The notes: generated by a model from the letters alone, not told the origin. A DNA stretch of 64,000 nucleotides from Methylophaga thalassica MP (GCF_000214595.1 NZ_AFIG01000001.1:1406382-1470381), one strand, 5' to 3'. Counted from the first letter of the stretch, positions 44,899-55,900 are shown. Numbers and translations: made by a program.

Positions 44899-45912
44899 AT
44901 GGCTACCTCATCCAATTTTTTTATACATACTTTCTTAATATCTTCCCTCACCTTTTTTCCTCTATCCCCAAGCCTTGCAGATGATGACACTGATAAACCA
45001 GTCGTTGAACAACTGGTTGATACATTAAGTACAATTGCCGGTCCACATCCAGGCATCAGAAAGAACCATGCTAAAGGAATTGTCGTTTTAGGCGAGTTTA
45101 CACCCAGCGCTGAAGCTTCATCAGTCTCCAGCGCTGAACATTTGCAATCCGCATCCACACCAGTGACTATCCGGTTTTCTAACACCACCGGTATTCCTGA
45201 TATTGCCGATACCAATCCGAGCTCATTTCCAAAAGGTATCGCCATACGTTTTCAGCTTGCTGATAATAGCTATACAGATATTGTCAGTATCTCTGTTAAT
45301 CGCTTCCCTGTAGCCACGCCTGAAGATTTTTTAGGCTTACTCAATGCCGTTGCTGCATCAGGTCCAGATACGCCTGCCCCCAAACCGATTACACAGTTTC
45401 TTGCCAGTCATCCTGCAGCTAAAACCTTTGTAGAAATAGAAAAACCAGCCCCCGTTAGCTTTGCGACCCAACCCTTTTATGGGGTCAATGCGTTTAAGTT
45501 CATTAATAAAGAAGGTGAGGTTAACTATGGGCGTTATCAGATTATTCCCGTCAATGGCCCTGAATATTTAACCGATGAACAACGTGCTGCAGCCGGTAAT
45601 AATTACCTATTTGAGGAATTACCTAAACGTCTGAAACAAAATAAAGCGGAATTCATTCTCGCGTTACAACTCGCTGAAAAAGGCGATGAGGTGAATGATC
45701 CAACCATGGTTTGGCCAGAGACACGTCAACTTGTCAAATTGGGCACACTCACCATTGAGTCAATCGATCCCAACGGTGAACAGTTTGCCAAACAAACAAT
45801 GTTTAACCCATTAGCATTAACGGATGGGATAGAAGCCAGTAAAGACCCTATTTTACTTGCCCGTCCTTCAGCCTACGCTATTAGTTATGGCCGTCGGCTT
45901 TCTGGCCAATAA
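44899..45912 (+). CDS. Periplasmic catalase-family peroxidase
   Basis: A 337-residue heme protein of the short catalase-related group. The chosen ATG (AGGA eight bases before) starts a signal peptide ending near LA-DDD, so the enzyme is exported. The distal motif HPGIRKNHAKG carries the catalytic His, the region FSNTTGIPDIAD is typical, and RPSAYAISYGRRLS near the C-terminus holds the proximal Tyr ligand. Exported enzymes of this class use peroxide to oxidise small substrates. It is followed by a small cysteine-motif protein. Confidence 0.9.
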   Translation: MATSSNFFIHTFLISSLTFFPLSPSLADDDTDKPVVEQLVDTLSTIAGPHPGIRKNHAKGIVVLGEFTPSAEASSVSSAEHLQSASTPVTIRFSNTTGIPDIADTNPSSFPKGIAIRFQLADNSYTDIVSISVNRFPVATPEDFLGLLNAVAASGPDTPAPKPITQFLASHPAAKTFVEIEKPAPVSFATQPFYGVNAFKFINKEGEVNYGRYQIIPVNGPEYLTDEQRAAAGNNYLFEELPKRLKQNKAEFILALQLAEKGDEVNDPTMVWPETRQLVKLGTLTIESIDPNGEQFAKQTMFNPLALTDGIEASKDPILLARPSAYAISYGRRLSGQ

Positions 45913-45944
45913 GCAAATACATTCTAAAAACAAAGGATAAGCTG

Positions 45945-46187
45945 ATGGCCGAAGAATTTGAAGAAATCACACACTGCCAGATGTGTGATGCTGAATTTCG
46001 GGTGGGCAGGCAAGGTAATGAGGGAAACTATATTCCCCGCTACCATTTATCTGTTTGCCAACGTTGCTATGACTGTAATCAGGTGGGATGGTCACCGTTG
46101 TATGAACAAAAGCTCATTAAACACTGTGATGAACATCATATAACCTTGCCGGATAGGAACCAGTCCGGCTTGTTACCGGTTGAATGA
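45945..46187 (+). CDS. Small zinc-ribbon-like protein
   Basis: An 80-residue acidic cytoplasmic protein with two Cys pairs, CQMC near 11-14 and CQRC...C near 38-45, likely to bind one zinc ion. AAGGA precedes the ATG. No family is recognised. It follows the peroxidase gene by 32 bases and may be cotranscribed; the shared terminator is just downstream. Confidence 0.6.
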   Translation: MAEEFEEITHCQMCDAEFRVGRQGNEGNYIPRYHLSVCQRCYDCNQVGWSPLYEQKLIKHCDEHHITLPDRNQSGLLPVE

Positions 46188-46195
46188 CTACAAAC

Positions 46196-46225
46196 AAAAA
46201 AGCCAGACGTTTGTCTGGCTTTTTA
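46196..46225. terminator. Bidirectional terminator
   Basis: AGCCAGAC and GTCTGGCT pair around a 4-base loop, flanked by A-runs and T-runs on both sides. It lies between the convergent zinc-ribbon and Fae-like genes and can end both. Confidence 0.92.
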
Positions 46226-46242
46226 TTATGACCGCTGGTCAC

Positions 46243-46794
46243 TTACCACTGAGACTCGCCCGTTTCAGGATCATACATTTCATGATGGATACTGTTGCGG
46301 TTAGCAATCAATTCATCAATGGTTGGGGAGCCTGACATTGCGCGTTTAATCGCTAACTTCATTGCTTCATAGTTAGTACGGTATAAATCTTTACGATCCA
46401 CTTCTGGATTTGCAGCCGCATCGGGTGAAATCCAGATCATGGCAACGATACATAATTCTTCTGCATGCTCTTTTGGAATCACGCCTTCAATTACGCTATC
46501 CAATACGGCATCAGCCACTGCAGATTGCACCGGACCACCGAACAACTCAACATATGAGCTAGATTTGATAGTGACTTTCGGCACGATCATTGTTGCTGGT
46601 TTTACTTGTTGATTGGTCGCACGAATCGCAAACATTCGCGTGTGGCCTTCTGTTTGCCCCATTAAATTAGCAAAGGCATGACCTGCAGGACCTTTGACGC
46701 TACCAATCAAAATTTCAGGCATCGCATCTGTGCCTTGATCTTCACTGGCAAAAACAGTGGCTTCGGCGGTTTTAAACCAAACGGGTTCTGACAT
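46243..46794 (-). CDS. Formaldehyde-activating enzyme (Fae) family homologue
   Basis: A 183-residue protein of the Fae family. Fae catalyses the condensation of formaldehyde with tetrahydromethanopterin in methylotrophs. Matching segments include AFANLMGQTEGHTRMFAI, KPATMIVPKVTIK and AVADAVLDSVIEGVIPKEHAEEL. In authentic Fae the catalytic His lies in the EVAHIDLIIG motif; here the equivalent residue is Met25 (DAMPEILIG). The protein is also longer at the C-terminus. It is therefore probably a Fae paralogue with a different or non-enzymatic role, such as folate/pterin or aldehyde binding. It is a single-gene unit next to an alcohol dehydrogenase. Confidence 0.88.
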   Translation of the reverse strand: MSEPVWFKTAEATVFASEDQGTDAMPEILIGSVKGPAGHAFANLMGQTEGHTRMFAIRATNQQVKPATMIVPKVTIKSSSYVELFGGPVQSAVADAVLDSVIEGVIPKEHAEELCIVAMIWISPDAAANPEVDRKDLYRTNYEAMKLAIKRAMSGSPTIDELIANRNSIHHEMYDPETGESQW

Positions 46795-46889
46795 GTTATT
46801 AACTCCATTGATGATAATTTGTGCGCCATTTTAGGCTGATGCCAGAACAAGCCACAAGCGTTTTTTATGCCCTGGGTAACATAATAAAG

Positions 46890-46924
46890 ATAAGCCTGCT
46901 CAAAAAACATCTGAACAGGCTTAT
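46890..46924 (-). terminator. Terminator of the alcohol dehydrogenase gene
   Basis: ATAAGCCTG and CAGGCTTAT pair with an extended TCA/TGA stem and a 9-base loop; a moderately T-rich tract follows on the minus strand. It is 30 bases past the stop of the gene at 46954. Confidence 0.75.
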
Positions 46925-46953
46925 TTCAACAACCGTGAATGAGTGGGACTCAC

Positions 46954-47952
46954 TCAATATTCCAACACAATCCGATAACGCACATCACCCTCACGAAGCT
47001 TTTCGATCGCCTCATTAATTTTTTCAAACGGATAGCGTTCAATAACCGGTTTTACACCATGACGCTGAGCGAACTCGAGCATCATACTGCTGGTTTGCAT
47101 GCTGCCAGTATCTGAACCAGAGACACTGCGCTGCGCTTCTGTAAGATTAAACACCTTCAAATCTAATGGCTCAAGCGTGGCACCAACAAAGTGAAGTCGG
47201 CCTTTGGGTTTTAATTTACTGAGATATAGATTCCAATCTAATTTCACATTCACCGTCGATAAAATCATATCGAACTTTCTCGGCAATAAAGACATCGCTG
47301 TCTCGTCCCGTGAATCGACGCTGAAATGTGCCCCCATATCCAAGGCTTCCTGTAATTTAGTTTCACTAGTGAAAGCAGTGACTTCGCAGCCCCAGGCATT
47401 AAGGAACTGTAAAGCAATGTGACCAAGACCGCCGATACCGATAACCGCCACTTTATCCGTCGGTTTAATGCCAAATTGAACCAGTGGGTTGAAGACAGTA
47501 ACACCACCGCACAGTAAAGGCCCAACAGACTCCAGATCCATACTCTCTGGTAAGGCAATCACACTGTTAGCATTAGCTCTCACTTTATCGGCAAAACCAC
47601 CGTGATGACTGACAATCGTACCGGTCAAGTTAGAACAGAGGTTTTCATCCCCGTTATGACACTGTTCACAGGATTCACAATAATCGGCATACCAACCTAA
47701 GCCGACCGATTGTCCAACGCTGAATTGTGTGACTTCGCTGCCAACAGCATTAATCACGCCTACCACTTCATGGCCGGCAACTAATGGGTATGAAGACATT
47801 CCCCACTCATTATCAATCATGCTGATATCACTATGACAAATACCACAGTACTTCACAGTAATTTCTACTTCATTTTCTCCCAATTTGCCGGGGTCAAATG
47901 TATAAGGTTTGAGCGCTTCACCCGCGCTCATAGCGGCGTATGCATTGATCAT
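46954..47952 (-). CDS. Zinc-dependent NAD(P) alcohol dehydrogenase (AdhA/YahK type)
   Basis: A 332-residue medium-chain dehydrogenase of the cinnamyl/YahK-like group. GICHSD holds the catalytic-zinc Cys and GHEVVG the His and Glu. Four Cys in CESCEQCHNGDENLC bind the structural zinc, and GIGGLGH is the nucleotide-binding loop. The ATG at 47952 follows AAAGGA at good spacing. This group reduces aldehydes to alcohols with broad specificity, usually with NADPH, and could help detoxify aldehydes in a methylotroph. It is encoded next to the Fae homologue but is separated from it by a terminator. Confidence 0.9.
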   Translation of the reverse strand: MINAYAAMSAGEALKPYTFDPGKLGENEVEITVKYCGICHSDISMIDNEWGMSSYPLVAGHEVVGVINAVGSEVTQFSVGQSVGLGWYADYCESCEQCHNGDENLCSNLTGTIVSHHGGFADKVRANANSVIALPESMDLESVGPLLCGGVTVFNPLVQFGIKPTDKVAVIGIGGLGHIALQFLNAWGCEVTAFTSETKLQEALDMGAHFSVDSRDETAMSLLPRKFDMILSTVNVKLDWNLYLSKLKPKGRLHFVGATLEPLDLKVFNLTEAQRSVSGSDTGSMQTSSMMLEFAQRHGVKPVIERYPFEKINEAIEKLREGDVRYRIVLEY

Positions 47953-48070
47953 CAATCGGTCCTTTTATCAGAAATGTAATACAACATCGCTATAGTCTAA
48001 AAGTTTATTGGGCAATACTTATCCCATAATGGCAATATTTTGTGGGCTATAAGATTTCTTTAACTTTGAT

Positions 48071-48097
48071 TAAACCTCAACTAAATCGCGCCGATAT
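48071..48097 (+). promoter_or_regulatory. FliA (sigma-28) promoter
   Basis: TAAA(CCTC)-N11-GCCGATAT matches the flagellar sigma-28 consensus TAAAGTTT-N11-GCCGATAA in the whole TAAA half, the 11-bp spacing and seven of eight -10 bases. It lies 34 bases before the chemotaxis receptor ATG. Confidence 0.78.
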
Positions 48098-48131
48098 CCT
48101 GTATGGCTCTGTCGTTACTAGGTAGAAAAAA

Positions 48132-49748
48132 ATGAATATAAACCTGCAAAGCATTAGAACAAAAAGCTCCATACCCGTAGTCGTGATGGGGTTAACGATC
48201 GTTGTCGTCATTGCCATGTTTTTATGGATGATGAGTAAACAAAATCACGCAATAGAATTACAGACTGAATTATTTATGCCTGCAAATGAGAAGATTCTTA
48301 ATGCAGACAGGGACTTACACCAAGCAAAAATCGCCTCAATTAATATTCTTACTGATCGGGGTGATAAAGCAGTAGAAACTAAAGTCTGGCAGGATAATAT
48401 TCAACAAGCTCGTCAACGATACGAACAGTTTTTAGATTACACAAAAATCTATCCTGATGTTTCTAATGGTAAGGAAGCCTTCGAAGAAGCCTTTAAAAAC
48501 TGGAACATCGCCACTGAAAAAATGGTGAACGAATCAACAGCATCCAATCAACAAGAATTAGCTCAGCAGGAAGAAGAAGCATTCCAGAACCTGCGTTCAA
48601 TCCTTGATAAAAAAGGTGAAGTGTTACTCAACAAATTTCATACTCTGGATAAAGAGCTAAAGAGTGACTTGAAGCGAAGTATGACTGTTACCATCATCGT
48701 GGTGCTGGCTATCATTGTTGTGGCACTTTACTTCAGTTACACCGTCCCTAAAAAACTCACTTCTGACATTAATGATCTCATCAAACGTATTGATATGATC
48801 GCCTCAGGTGATGGCGATTTAACTGCGCGGCTGGATGTCAATTCAAAAGATGAGTTTGGCGAGTTGGCGCAATCCTTCAACCGCTTTGTTGAAAAGTTAC
48901 AGGATTTAATCAAAACCACATTGGATAACGTCAAAGGACTCAGCTCTCTCACAGTGCAATTGGCCGATTCGTCTAACAAAACAAAAAGTATTAATGAAAC
49001 CTTGAATTTATCTACTGAGTCGATTGTCAGTGCTGTGCATGAAATGACGCTGGCTAATAAAGAAATGTCGAATGTGGCGACCAACTCAGCCTCAGAAGCC
49101 GATCAAACATCACAACTGGCTGTAAAAGGCATACATGTTGTTGAAGAATCGAATAAATGTATTTCAGAGCTTATCAAAGACATGGATATTGTCCTCAACT
49201 GCTCTCAACAACTCGAACAAAACTCCACCAGTATTTTATCGGTATTAGAAGTCATTAGCTCAGTTGCTGAGCAAACGAATCTATTAGCATTGAATGCAGC
49301 CATTGAAGCTGCACGCGCGGGTGATCATGGTCGTGGTTTTGCCGTTGTTGCTGATGAAGTACGTTCTTTGGCAACGAGAACCCAGCAAAGCACAGACGAT
49401 ATCAGCCAGATTATTACGCAGCTGCAAAACTCGGTCAGCCAATCCTCTTCGGCTATTACGCAGGGTAAAACGGATGTTGATAAAACAGCTAATACCTTCC
49501 AGGAAGCGTCTACTGTGTTTGATGAGATCAGGGCATCATCTCGCCGAGTTAACGATATGGCAATTCAAACGGCTGCAGCAACAGAAGAACAAACTGCTGT
49601 TGCTGAAGATATCAGTAAAAACCTGCATGGCTTGAATCAACAAACTGAATCAGCCCAACAAGTCTCAAAAACTGGTGATGAGATATCGAAAAAAATCACC
49701 AACTTCTCTGAAAATATGATGAATCTTATGGGACGTTTTAAAGTATAG
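48132..49748 (+). CDS. Methyl-accepting chemotaxis protein
   Basis: A 538-residue chemoreceptor. A first membrane helix (about 15-33), a periplasmic four-helix-type sensor (about 34-185), a second helix (about 186-205) and a HAMP domain (about 208-262) precede the signalling domain. The hairpin tip reads [39 protein letters not shown], shown here by its key core [18 protein letters not shown]. There is no CheR-docking pentapeptide at the C-terminus. A FliA-type promoter precedes the gene, so it is expressed with motility genes. The ligand is unknown. Confidence 0.93.
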   Translation: MNINLQSIRTKSSIPVVVMGLTIVVVIAMFLWMMSKQNHAIELQTELFMPANEKILNADRDLHQAKIASINILTDRGDKAVETKVWQDNIQQARQRYEQFLDYTKIYPDVSNGKEAFEEAFKNWNIATEKMVNESTASNQQELAQQEEEAFQNLRSILDKKGEVLLNKFHTLDKELKSDLKRSMTVTIIVVLAIIVVALYFSYTVPKKLTSDINDLIKRIDMIASGDGDLTARLDVNSKDEFGELAQSFNRFVEKLQDLIKTTLDNVKGLSSLTVQLADSSNKTKSINETLNLSTESIVSAVHEMTLANKEMSNVATNSASEADQTSQLAVKGIHVVEESNKCISELIKDMDIVLNCSQQLEQNSTSILSVLEVISSVAEQTNLLALNAAIEAARAGDHGRGFAVVADEVRSLATRTQQSTDDISQIITQLQNSVSQSSSAITQGKTDVDKTANTFQEASTVFDEIRASSRRVNDMAIQTAAATEEQTAVAEDISKNLHGLNQQTESAQQVSKTGDEISKKITNFSENMMNLMGRFKV

Positions 49749-49757
49749 GCCCGTTCT

Positions 49758-49794
49758 AAAGAGTCAGATCGCTATCGATCTGGCTCTTTTTTTT
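49758..49794 (+). terminator. Rho-independent terminator
   Basis: AGAGTCAGATCG pairs with CGATCTGGCTCT (one G.T pair) around a 4-base loop and is followed by eight T residues, right after the chemotaxis receptor stop. Confidence 0.92.
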
Positions 49795-50572
49795 AATGTA
49801 AAAACAGCACGATTTCCAGTGCGATCAGGATAATAATTATCCACTCTAAGGTCGATGAATGTTTATGATTCTGCTCATTGGCCAGCATATCCAGTAATTC
49901 ATGAATGCTTTCCAGCTTTTTATTTAACACATTAATTCGGGCAACCACGTCCAGATAGCGTGAAACCATAGTATATAAGGGTTCAAGCTCAGGATAATCC
50001 CAGAAAAATTCCGGCGTATCCAATAAACTATAGTTCAATAGAATATCGCCACGTGCACCAAACAATACCCCGCGTGATTTGGCAATGGCTTTTCTGCTCA
50101 TCGCCACTTTACCGGTTTTGGCTAATGAGACCGGAATATGAGCATGAGCTTGAATCACTTCCTGTGCCAGTCGTTCAAATTCAGCCAATTTGACAGACTG
50201 AGCGAGTGCATGTGACACGGCCAGGCGTTCCATACTGTCTTCGTTTGCAAAACTGATTTTATCAGCATGCATTTTGATCGTGTCAGTATGACTATCAAAA
50301 GCATATTGCTCAAAGTCGGGGATGATTTTTGAATCAAGAACAAATGTCTGAATTTTTGTCAGTAAGGATTGCTTGGTGTTTTCAGTAACGCCCCAAAACA
50401 CCACCACACCATAATCAAATAGAAAGGCTTCGCCGGAGTCAAGCTCAAGTTGCATTGCATCATGCAGACGAATACAGCGGTAATTGTCATTAACAAACTG
50501 CTCTAAATCCGGTAAGACAAATGACCGACCAATCGCTAAAGACTCGATCAATGTTGTAGCAAACTGCGTCAT
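49793..50572 (-). CDS. RMD1/DUF155-family protein
   Basis: A 259-residue protein of the RMD1 (DUF155) family. The core has FLFDYGVVVFWG, the glycine-rich NTKQSLLTKIQTF region, an AHALAQSVKLAEFE helix and a C-terminal membrane helix (about 240-258; LEWIIIILIALEIVLFL). Yeast RMD1 and bacterial homologues have no established biochemical role. AGGGG lies before the ATG chosen at 50572. It is transcribed convergently with the chemotaxis receptor and stands alone. Confidence 0.85.
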   Translation of the reverse strand: MTQFATTLIESLAIGRSFVLPDLEQFVNDNYRCIRLHDAMQLELDSGEAFLFDYGVVVFWGVTENTKQSLLTKIQTFVLDSKIIPDFEQYAFDSHTDTIKMHADKISFANEDSMERLAVSHALAQSVKLAEFERLAQEVIQAHAHIPVSLAKTGKVAMSRKAIAKSRGVLFGARGDILLNYSLLDTPEFFWDYPELEPLYTMVSRYLDVVARINVLNKKLESIHELLDMLANEQNHKHSSTLEWIIIILIALEIVLFLH

Positions 50573-50657
50573 CACTCTACCCCTAAAAAAGTTAGGCGTA
50601 CTCTACGCTGAAACGCTTGTTTTGGATAGTAAAAACTGTGTATTAATTAACGAAAAA

Positions 50658-51734
50658 TCACATTGTTATCGCCACTTTTAATACCCCATCCCGCTGATGA
50701 GAAAACAGGTCATAAGCATCAACGATATCATCCAGTTTGTAACGGTGCGTCACCATATCCTCTAGGTTAACCCGATTTGATTCAATCACACTCATCAGGC
50801 GTCGCATACGCTCTTTACCCCCAGGACATAAACTGGTGATGATTTTATGGTCACCCAAGCCCGCACTAAAGGCATCAAGTGGAATCGTTAAATCGGTTGA
50901 ATACACCCCTAAACTGGACAATGTCCCGCCCGGTTTTAATACGCGTAAGGCTGACTCAAAGGTTTGTTGTGTTCCCAGGGCTTCAATCACCGCATCCACA
51001 CCACGCCCACCCGTAATTTTCATGATTTCTGAAATGATATCGACTTTACGGTAGTCCAGCGAGATGTCCGCTCCTAACTGCCTGGCATAAGATAATCGTT
51101 CATCAATGCCATCAATCGCGATTATCAAACTGGCCCCTTTTAATCTCGCGCCTGCTGTCGCACACAAACCAATCGGTCCTTGGGCAAACACCGCCACAAT
51201 ATCACCAATTTTTATGTTTGCAGATTCAGCCCCTGCAAAACCTGTCGACATGATGTCAGGGCACATCAAAACTTGTTCATCAGTTAAGCCATAGGGCACG
51301 GGTGCTAAATTGGCCTGTGCATCCGGCACCACTAAAAACTCAGCTTGTGCGCCATCAATAGTATTACCAAAACGCCAGCCACCCATGGGTTTATAACCAT
51401 GACTATGGCAACCGCCATCCTGAGCTGGCAATCCGTCCTGACAGGCGTAAGAATGGAAACTCGGGCATATTGCCCCGGCAATAACACGCTGACCTTCTTT
51501 ATAGCCTTGTACATTTTTGCCCAGTTTTTCGATAATACCCACTGGTTCATGGCCGATAGTTAACCCCTGCTCGACGGGATACTCCCCTTTCAGAATGTGA
51601 ACATCAGTACCGCAGATCGTGGTCGTGGTGATGCGAATCAAGGCGTCGTTATCACCAATATCAGGAATCGGTTTCTCAACAATTTCAATACGGCCTTTTT
51701 CAATAAAGGCGGCTGCTTTCATCATTCCCGTCAT
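50658..51734 (-). CDS. Zinc-dependent medium-chain alcohol dehydrogenase
   Basis: A 358-residue medium-chain dehydrogenase of the secondary-alcohol/isopropanol group. CGTD and GHEPVG hold catalytic-zinc ligands. The glycine-rich FAQGPIGLCA segment with IAIDGIDERL binds the nucleotide. It lacks the four-Cys structural-zinc loop of the usual type but has a Cys in this area. AAGGAG is eight bases before the ATG. Its likely substrate is a short secondary alcohol or ketone. It is a separate gene upstream of the RMD1 gene on the same strand. Confidence 0.87.
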   Translation of the reverse strand: MTGMMKAAAFIEKGRIEIVEKPIPDIGDNDALIRITTTTICGTDVHILKGEYPVEQGLTIGHEPVGIIEKLGKNVQGYKEGQRVIAGAICPSFHSYACQDGLPAQDGGCHSHGYKPMGGWRFGNTIDGAQAEFLVVPDAQANLAPVPYGLTDEQVLMCPDIMSTGFAGAESANIKIGDIVAVFAQGPIGLCATAGARLKGASLIIAIDGIDERLSYARQLGADISLDYRKVDIISEIMKITGGRGVDAVIEALGTQQTFESALRVLKPGGTLSSLGVYSTDLTIPLDAFSAGLGDHKIITSLCPGGKERMRRLMSVIESNRVNLEDMVTHRYKLDDIVDAYDLFSHQRDGVLKVAITM

Positions 51735-51964
51735 ATCAACGCTCCTTGCATTCGCTGCATTATGATTATTGAGTCATTAATACAGTAACATTTTGAAATA
51801 CATTGCGTTATGACCTGGATCAAGTCAGCTTTAGTTAATTTGAAGCAGAGAAAAATACCTGTTTTGTTGCTCGGTATGATGGAAGTATGATCATGGAAAA
51901 TGAAAACGTCTATAAGGCGCCGGTCACTGTTACATCCCAGCTGACGGTATTGCGTGTTTTGCTT

Positions 51965-52906
51965 TTAAGTATCGTTAGCATGACCACTTAAGGTGTGCAG
52001 CTTGGTAACAGCTAATGAGGCGGCAGCCGTTCGGGTCTCAACGCCCAGCTTCACAAACACATGTTCCATATGTTTATTCACTGTTCTGGGACTGGTACCA
52101 AGAATCTCACCAATACTTTTATCGGTTTTCCCTAAAATGACCCAGTGTAATACCTCAGCTTCACGCTTGGTCAGATTAAATACGGCTTTTAAGGCTTCGA
52201 CCTGAGCGGCTTCTGATTCTTCGCGTAACAAGATAAGCCATTGCTCATCATTACGAATATCGGCTGGGGTAAAAATTAACCGCCCTGTTGGATGGTTAAT
52301 CATCAATGGTCGTAAACGTTTTTTACCGCCTTCACTTAATTGTTGAATCCATTGCTGTAATTGCTCAGCATGGGTTCCCCCATCCTCTTTATCATTAAGA
52401 TATTTTTCTACCAGATCACGGGCCAATGGCGTTTGCCAGATAATTTTATCGGTACCGGGAAGCACAGCAATAGCGGCCTGACCAAAGGCATCAAGCGCCC
52501 CTTGGGTATGACTCATCATTCTTGAATTTTTCAGATGGGTATTTAACCGGGCAATGACTTCAATGGGACTTAAGGGTTTGGTGACATAATCAATGCCACC
52601 AGCAGAAAACCCAGCGACGACATCTTCAGACTCGGTGAGACCAGTCATAAAAATCACCGGAATATGGCGTGTGTTGATGTCCTGCTTTAATCGGCGACAC
52701 ACATCGAATCCGCCAAGTTCAGGCATCACAGCATCAAGTAACACAATATCCGGATAAGCCTCATTACAGATTCGAATAGCATCTTTTCCGTTATTGGCGA
52801 CCAGGACGGTATAACCGGACTCCACAAGAGAAGCATGTAAAAGTGCTAATGTTTCAGGCGCATCATCCACGACCAGCACCACAGCATGTTGATTTGCCTC
52901 AGTCAT
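51965..52906 (-). CDS. LuxR-family response regulator paired with the permease-kinase
   Basis: A 313-residue response regulator. The N-terminal receiver has the phospho-acceptor Asp in DIVLLDAVMPELGG, preceded by VVDDAP and followed by the KPLSP lysine. A linker of ~80 residues resembles a PAS-like or dimerisation segment. The C-terminal LuxR helix-turn-helix contains LTKREAEVLHWVILGKTDK. Its start overlaps the kinase stop by 8 bases, so the two are made together. TACGTA-type repeats before the kinase gene are a candidate binding site. It could regulate the adjacent urea genes; this is inference. Confidence 0.92.
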   Translation of the reverse strand: MTEANQHAVVLVVDDAPETLALLHASLVESGYTVLVANNGKDAIRICNEAYPDIVLLDAVMPELGGFDVCRRLKQDINTRHIPVIFMTGLTESEDVVAGFSAGGIDYVTKPLSPIEVIARLNTHLKNSRMMSHTQGALDAFGQAAIAVLPGTDKIIWQTPLARDLVEKYLNDKEDGGTHAEQLQQWIQQLSEGGKKRLRPLMINHPTGRLIFTPADIRNDEQWLILLREESEAAQVEALKAVFNLTKREAEVLHWVILGKTDKSIGEILGTSPRTVNKHMEHVFVKLGVETRTAAASLAVTKLHTLSGHANDT

Positions 52907-55900
52907 TTTGCAGTTTCTCTTTGATAAATTGTTTCATATTCTCCAGTTGGAATGATTCTGCCATTCGACGCATTTCACTAATAAACGATTTACTCACCGT
53001 CCCTTGCGAATCAAGCTCATCAATGATTTCTTTTAGCCCCATGATATAGCCGAGATCCAGCATTTCAAGCAGGGATTCAAGCACCTGTTTTTCAGGCAGT
53101 GGTTGTTGGCTGTCTGTGACCTGTTTTATCTCAGACCGTTCATCCTCTGCTTGTATCCACTCTAAGTTCAATCGTTCACCAATCCAGTTGATGAGCTCCA
53201 TTAAATTAACCGGTTTGAGGACAAAGTCACTCGGTAAAATACCGGAGGAGTTTTCCAGATTTCGGTCAAAGGCATTAGCAGAAATGATACATATGTGGAC
53301 ATCAGACTGATGTACGTTTCGAATCAGATGACAGGTTTCCCAACCATCCATTTCCGGCATCGCCAGATCCATGAAAATAATATCAGGTTTGAAGTCAGGA
53401 TAAATACGTAAACATTCTGGGCCTGACGCTGCCTCTCTGACTTCAAAGCCTAGAGGTTCCAGCACATTGATTAATAATTCTCTGTCGATGGGTTCATTAT
53501 CGACCACGAGCAGTTTACGTCGACGTCCCTTGTAGCCTACAGGCATACGCATTGCCAGCGATGGCAAGGCTTCATCAAGACGCACAGAAGGTAAAAACAA
53601 ACGAATGTAAAATGTGGTGCCCTCACCCACTTTACTTTCCAGATCTAACACGCCGCCCATCAGTTGGGTAAGTAGTTTACAAATCGTCAGTCCCAAGCCA
53701 GTTCCGCCAACACCGGTCGCTGTATTCCCTCTGACGAAGGGCTGGAAGATATTTTCAATATCTTTTTCGTCAATACCGGGCCCGGTATCCGCCACTTCAA
53801 TCGACAAGAATTCACGGGCATAACGAAACCGGATATCAATACCACCCTCACGGGTATATTTCACCGCATTACCGATAATATTGATTAATATCTGGCTTAA
53901 ACGTTTGTGATCGGCACGAACCACTGGTGGTAAATCCGCTGGGATATGGTAGTTAAAATACAATCCTTTATTCTTCGCCTGAATTTCAAACATGCTGACA
54001 ATCTGTTGAATATATTCAGGAAACCGTAAGGATTTAATATCAAACTGCAACTTGCCACTTTCAATACGGGCAATATCAAGTGTGCCTTCAATCAATGACA
54101 ATAAATGCTCACCACTGCGTAAAATCACTTTTGTAGCGTGTTTATTACTGTCGACAATATCGGCATTATTATCAAGTAACTGGGCATAGCCCAAAATGCT
54201 GTTCAGCGGTGTCCGTAACTCATGACTGATACCCGTGATATAACGACTTTTTGCCTGGTTGGCTTGCTCAGCCACTACGCGTGCCTGTTGTAGCTCGGCG
54301 TCCGTTTGTTTATGCAGAATAATCTCACGCTGTAATAAGTTATTCTGATTATTCGATTCCTGCTGGGCCACGTTCCGGCTTTGTGATGTCAGCACCAGCC
54401 ACCACACAATAATGCCACTGACTAATACCAAGGCGGAAAACGCTTTGATAAAACCAAGCTGTATTGCTGGCATGATATGCGCTGAATATTCAGTGACCGT
54501 CAGTGAGATATGTACGTAGATCAAGCCGAAGATTGAGGCCAGGATCAGTACCGTCAGTGACATCAATAATAAATAGTGCCCGACACCACTATGAATATTA
54601 CCTGACAAGGCTTTTGGCAACACTTTACTGATAATGGCTTCCCATTGTGACGTCAAACGTCCATGCGGTTTACAAGCATCATTACAGCGAGCATCCAGAC
54701 AGCAGCATAGGGAGCAAATCGGCCCTTGATAGGCAGGACAATAAGCAACGTCCTGAATTTCATAATCACGGCCACAAATGCTGCAGGTTTCTTTGGTTTT
54801 GCTTGGGTGAAATTTAAAAGGTTGTCGGGCGAGATAATATTTTCCCTTGGTAAACCAGGCAATCAATGGTGAAGCAACCAAGGCAGTAAACATGGCGATA
54901 AATGAAGAAAACGCCTGCGCTTCCAGCCCAAACACACCCAGAAAAGCGGTTACCGAAAGCAGTGAGGCAATGCCCATCGCCCCAACGCCTACTGGATTGA
55001 TGTCATATAAATAAGCACGACGGAACTCGACACCTTTCGGGCTTAATCCAAGCGGTTTATTAATGACCAGATCAGCCACCACGGCGGTAATCCATGAAAT
55101 GGCAATATTCGAATACAAGCCCAAAATCTGTTCCAGCGCCTGGAATACATCCAGCAACATCAGCATGGTGGCAATCAATACATTAAATAATAACCACACC
55201 ACACGACCGGGATGACTATGGGTTAACCGTGCAAAAAAATTGGACCAGGCTAATGAGCCAGCATAGGCATTAGTGATATTGATTTTAATTTGTGACAGCA
55301 CCACAAAAAACACGGTAACGGCCAGCAGCACATCCGGATTAGAGAAAACATAACTAAAGCCCACGTAATACATATGGGTTGGATTGATGGCTTGCTCGAT
55401 GCTCATCCCCGCCATTAATGCCAGATAAGCCAATAATGCGCCGATGAACATTTTTGCCATGCCCATGGAAATCCAGCCAGGACCGGCCATTAGTACGCCC
55501 AAATGCCATTTCAGATTATTTTTACTGGTACGTTCTGGCATAAAACGTAAGAAGTCGACTTGCTCACCAACTTGTGGGATTAATGCCATAGCAATCGCCA
55601 CAGCCGTGCCAAACATATAGATATTAAAGTCACTGTCATAGCCGGATTCACCGGCAAAATTAATCAGACCGCTAAACGCATCGGGTTGTTTAATAAAGAT
55701 AAACACCAATGGCAATATCATCATAAACAGCCACAAGGGCTGGGTCAGCATCTGAATACGACTGATTAAGGTCACCCCATGTGTGACTAATGGGATCACC
55801 ACCACAGCACAAATGAGATAACTGACATAGAGCGGTATGGTGAAATATAAACTCAGCGCATACGCCATGATCACCGCTTCGAGCGCAAACAATATAAAGG

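Noticed and set aside
51887-51991. A 34-codon plus-strand frame before the response regulator end
   Set aside because: It has no ribosome binding site and its second part runs antisense to the response regulator; it looks accidental.
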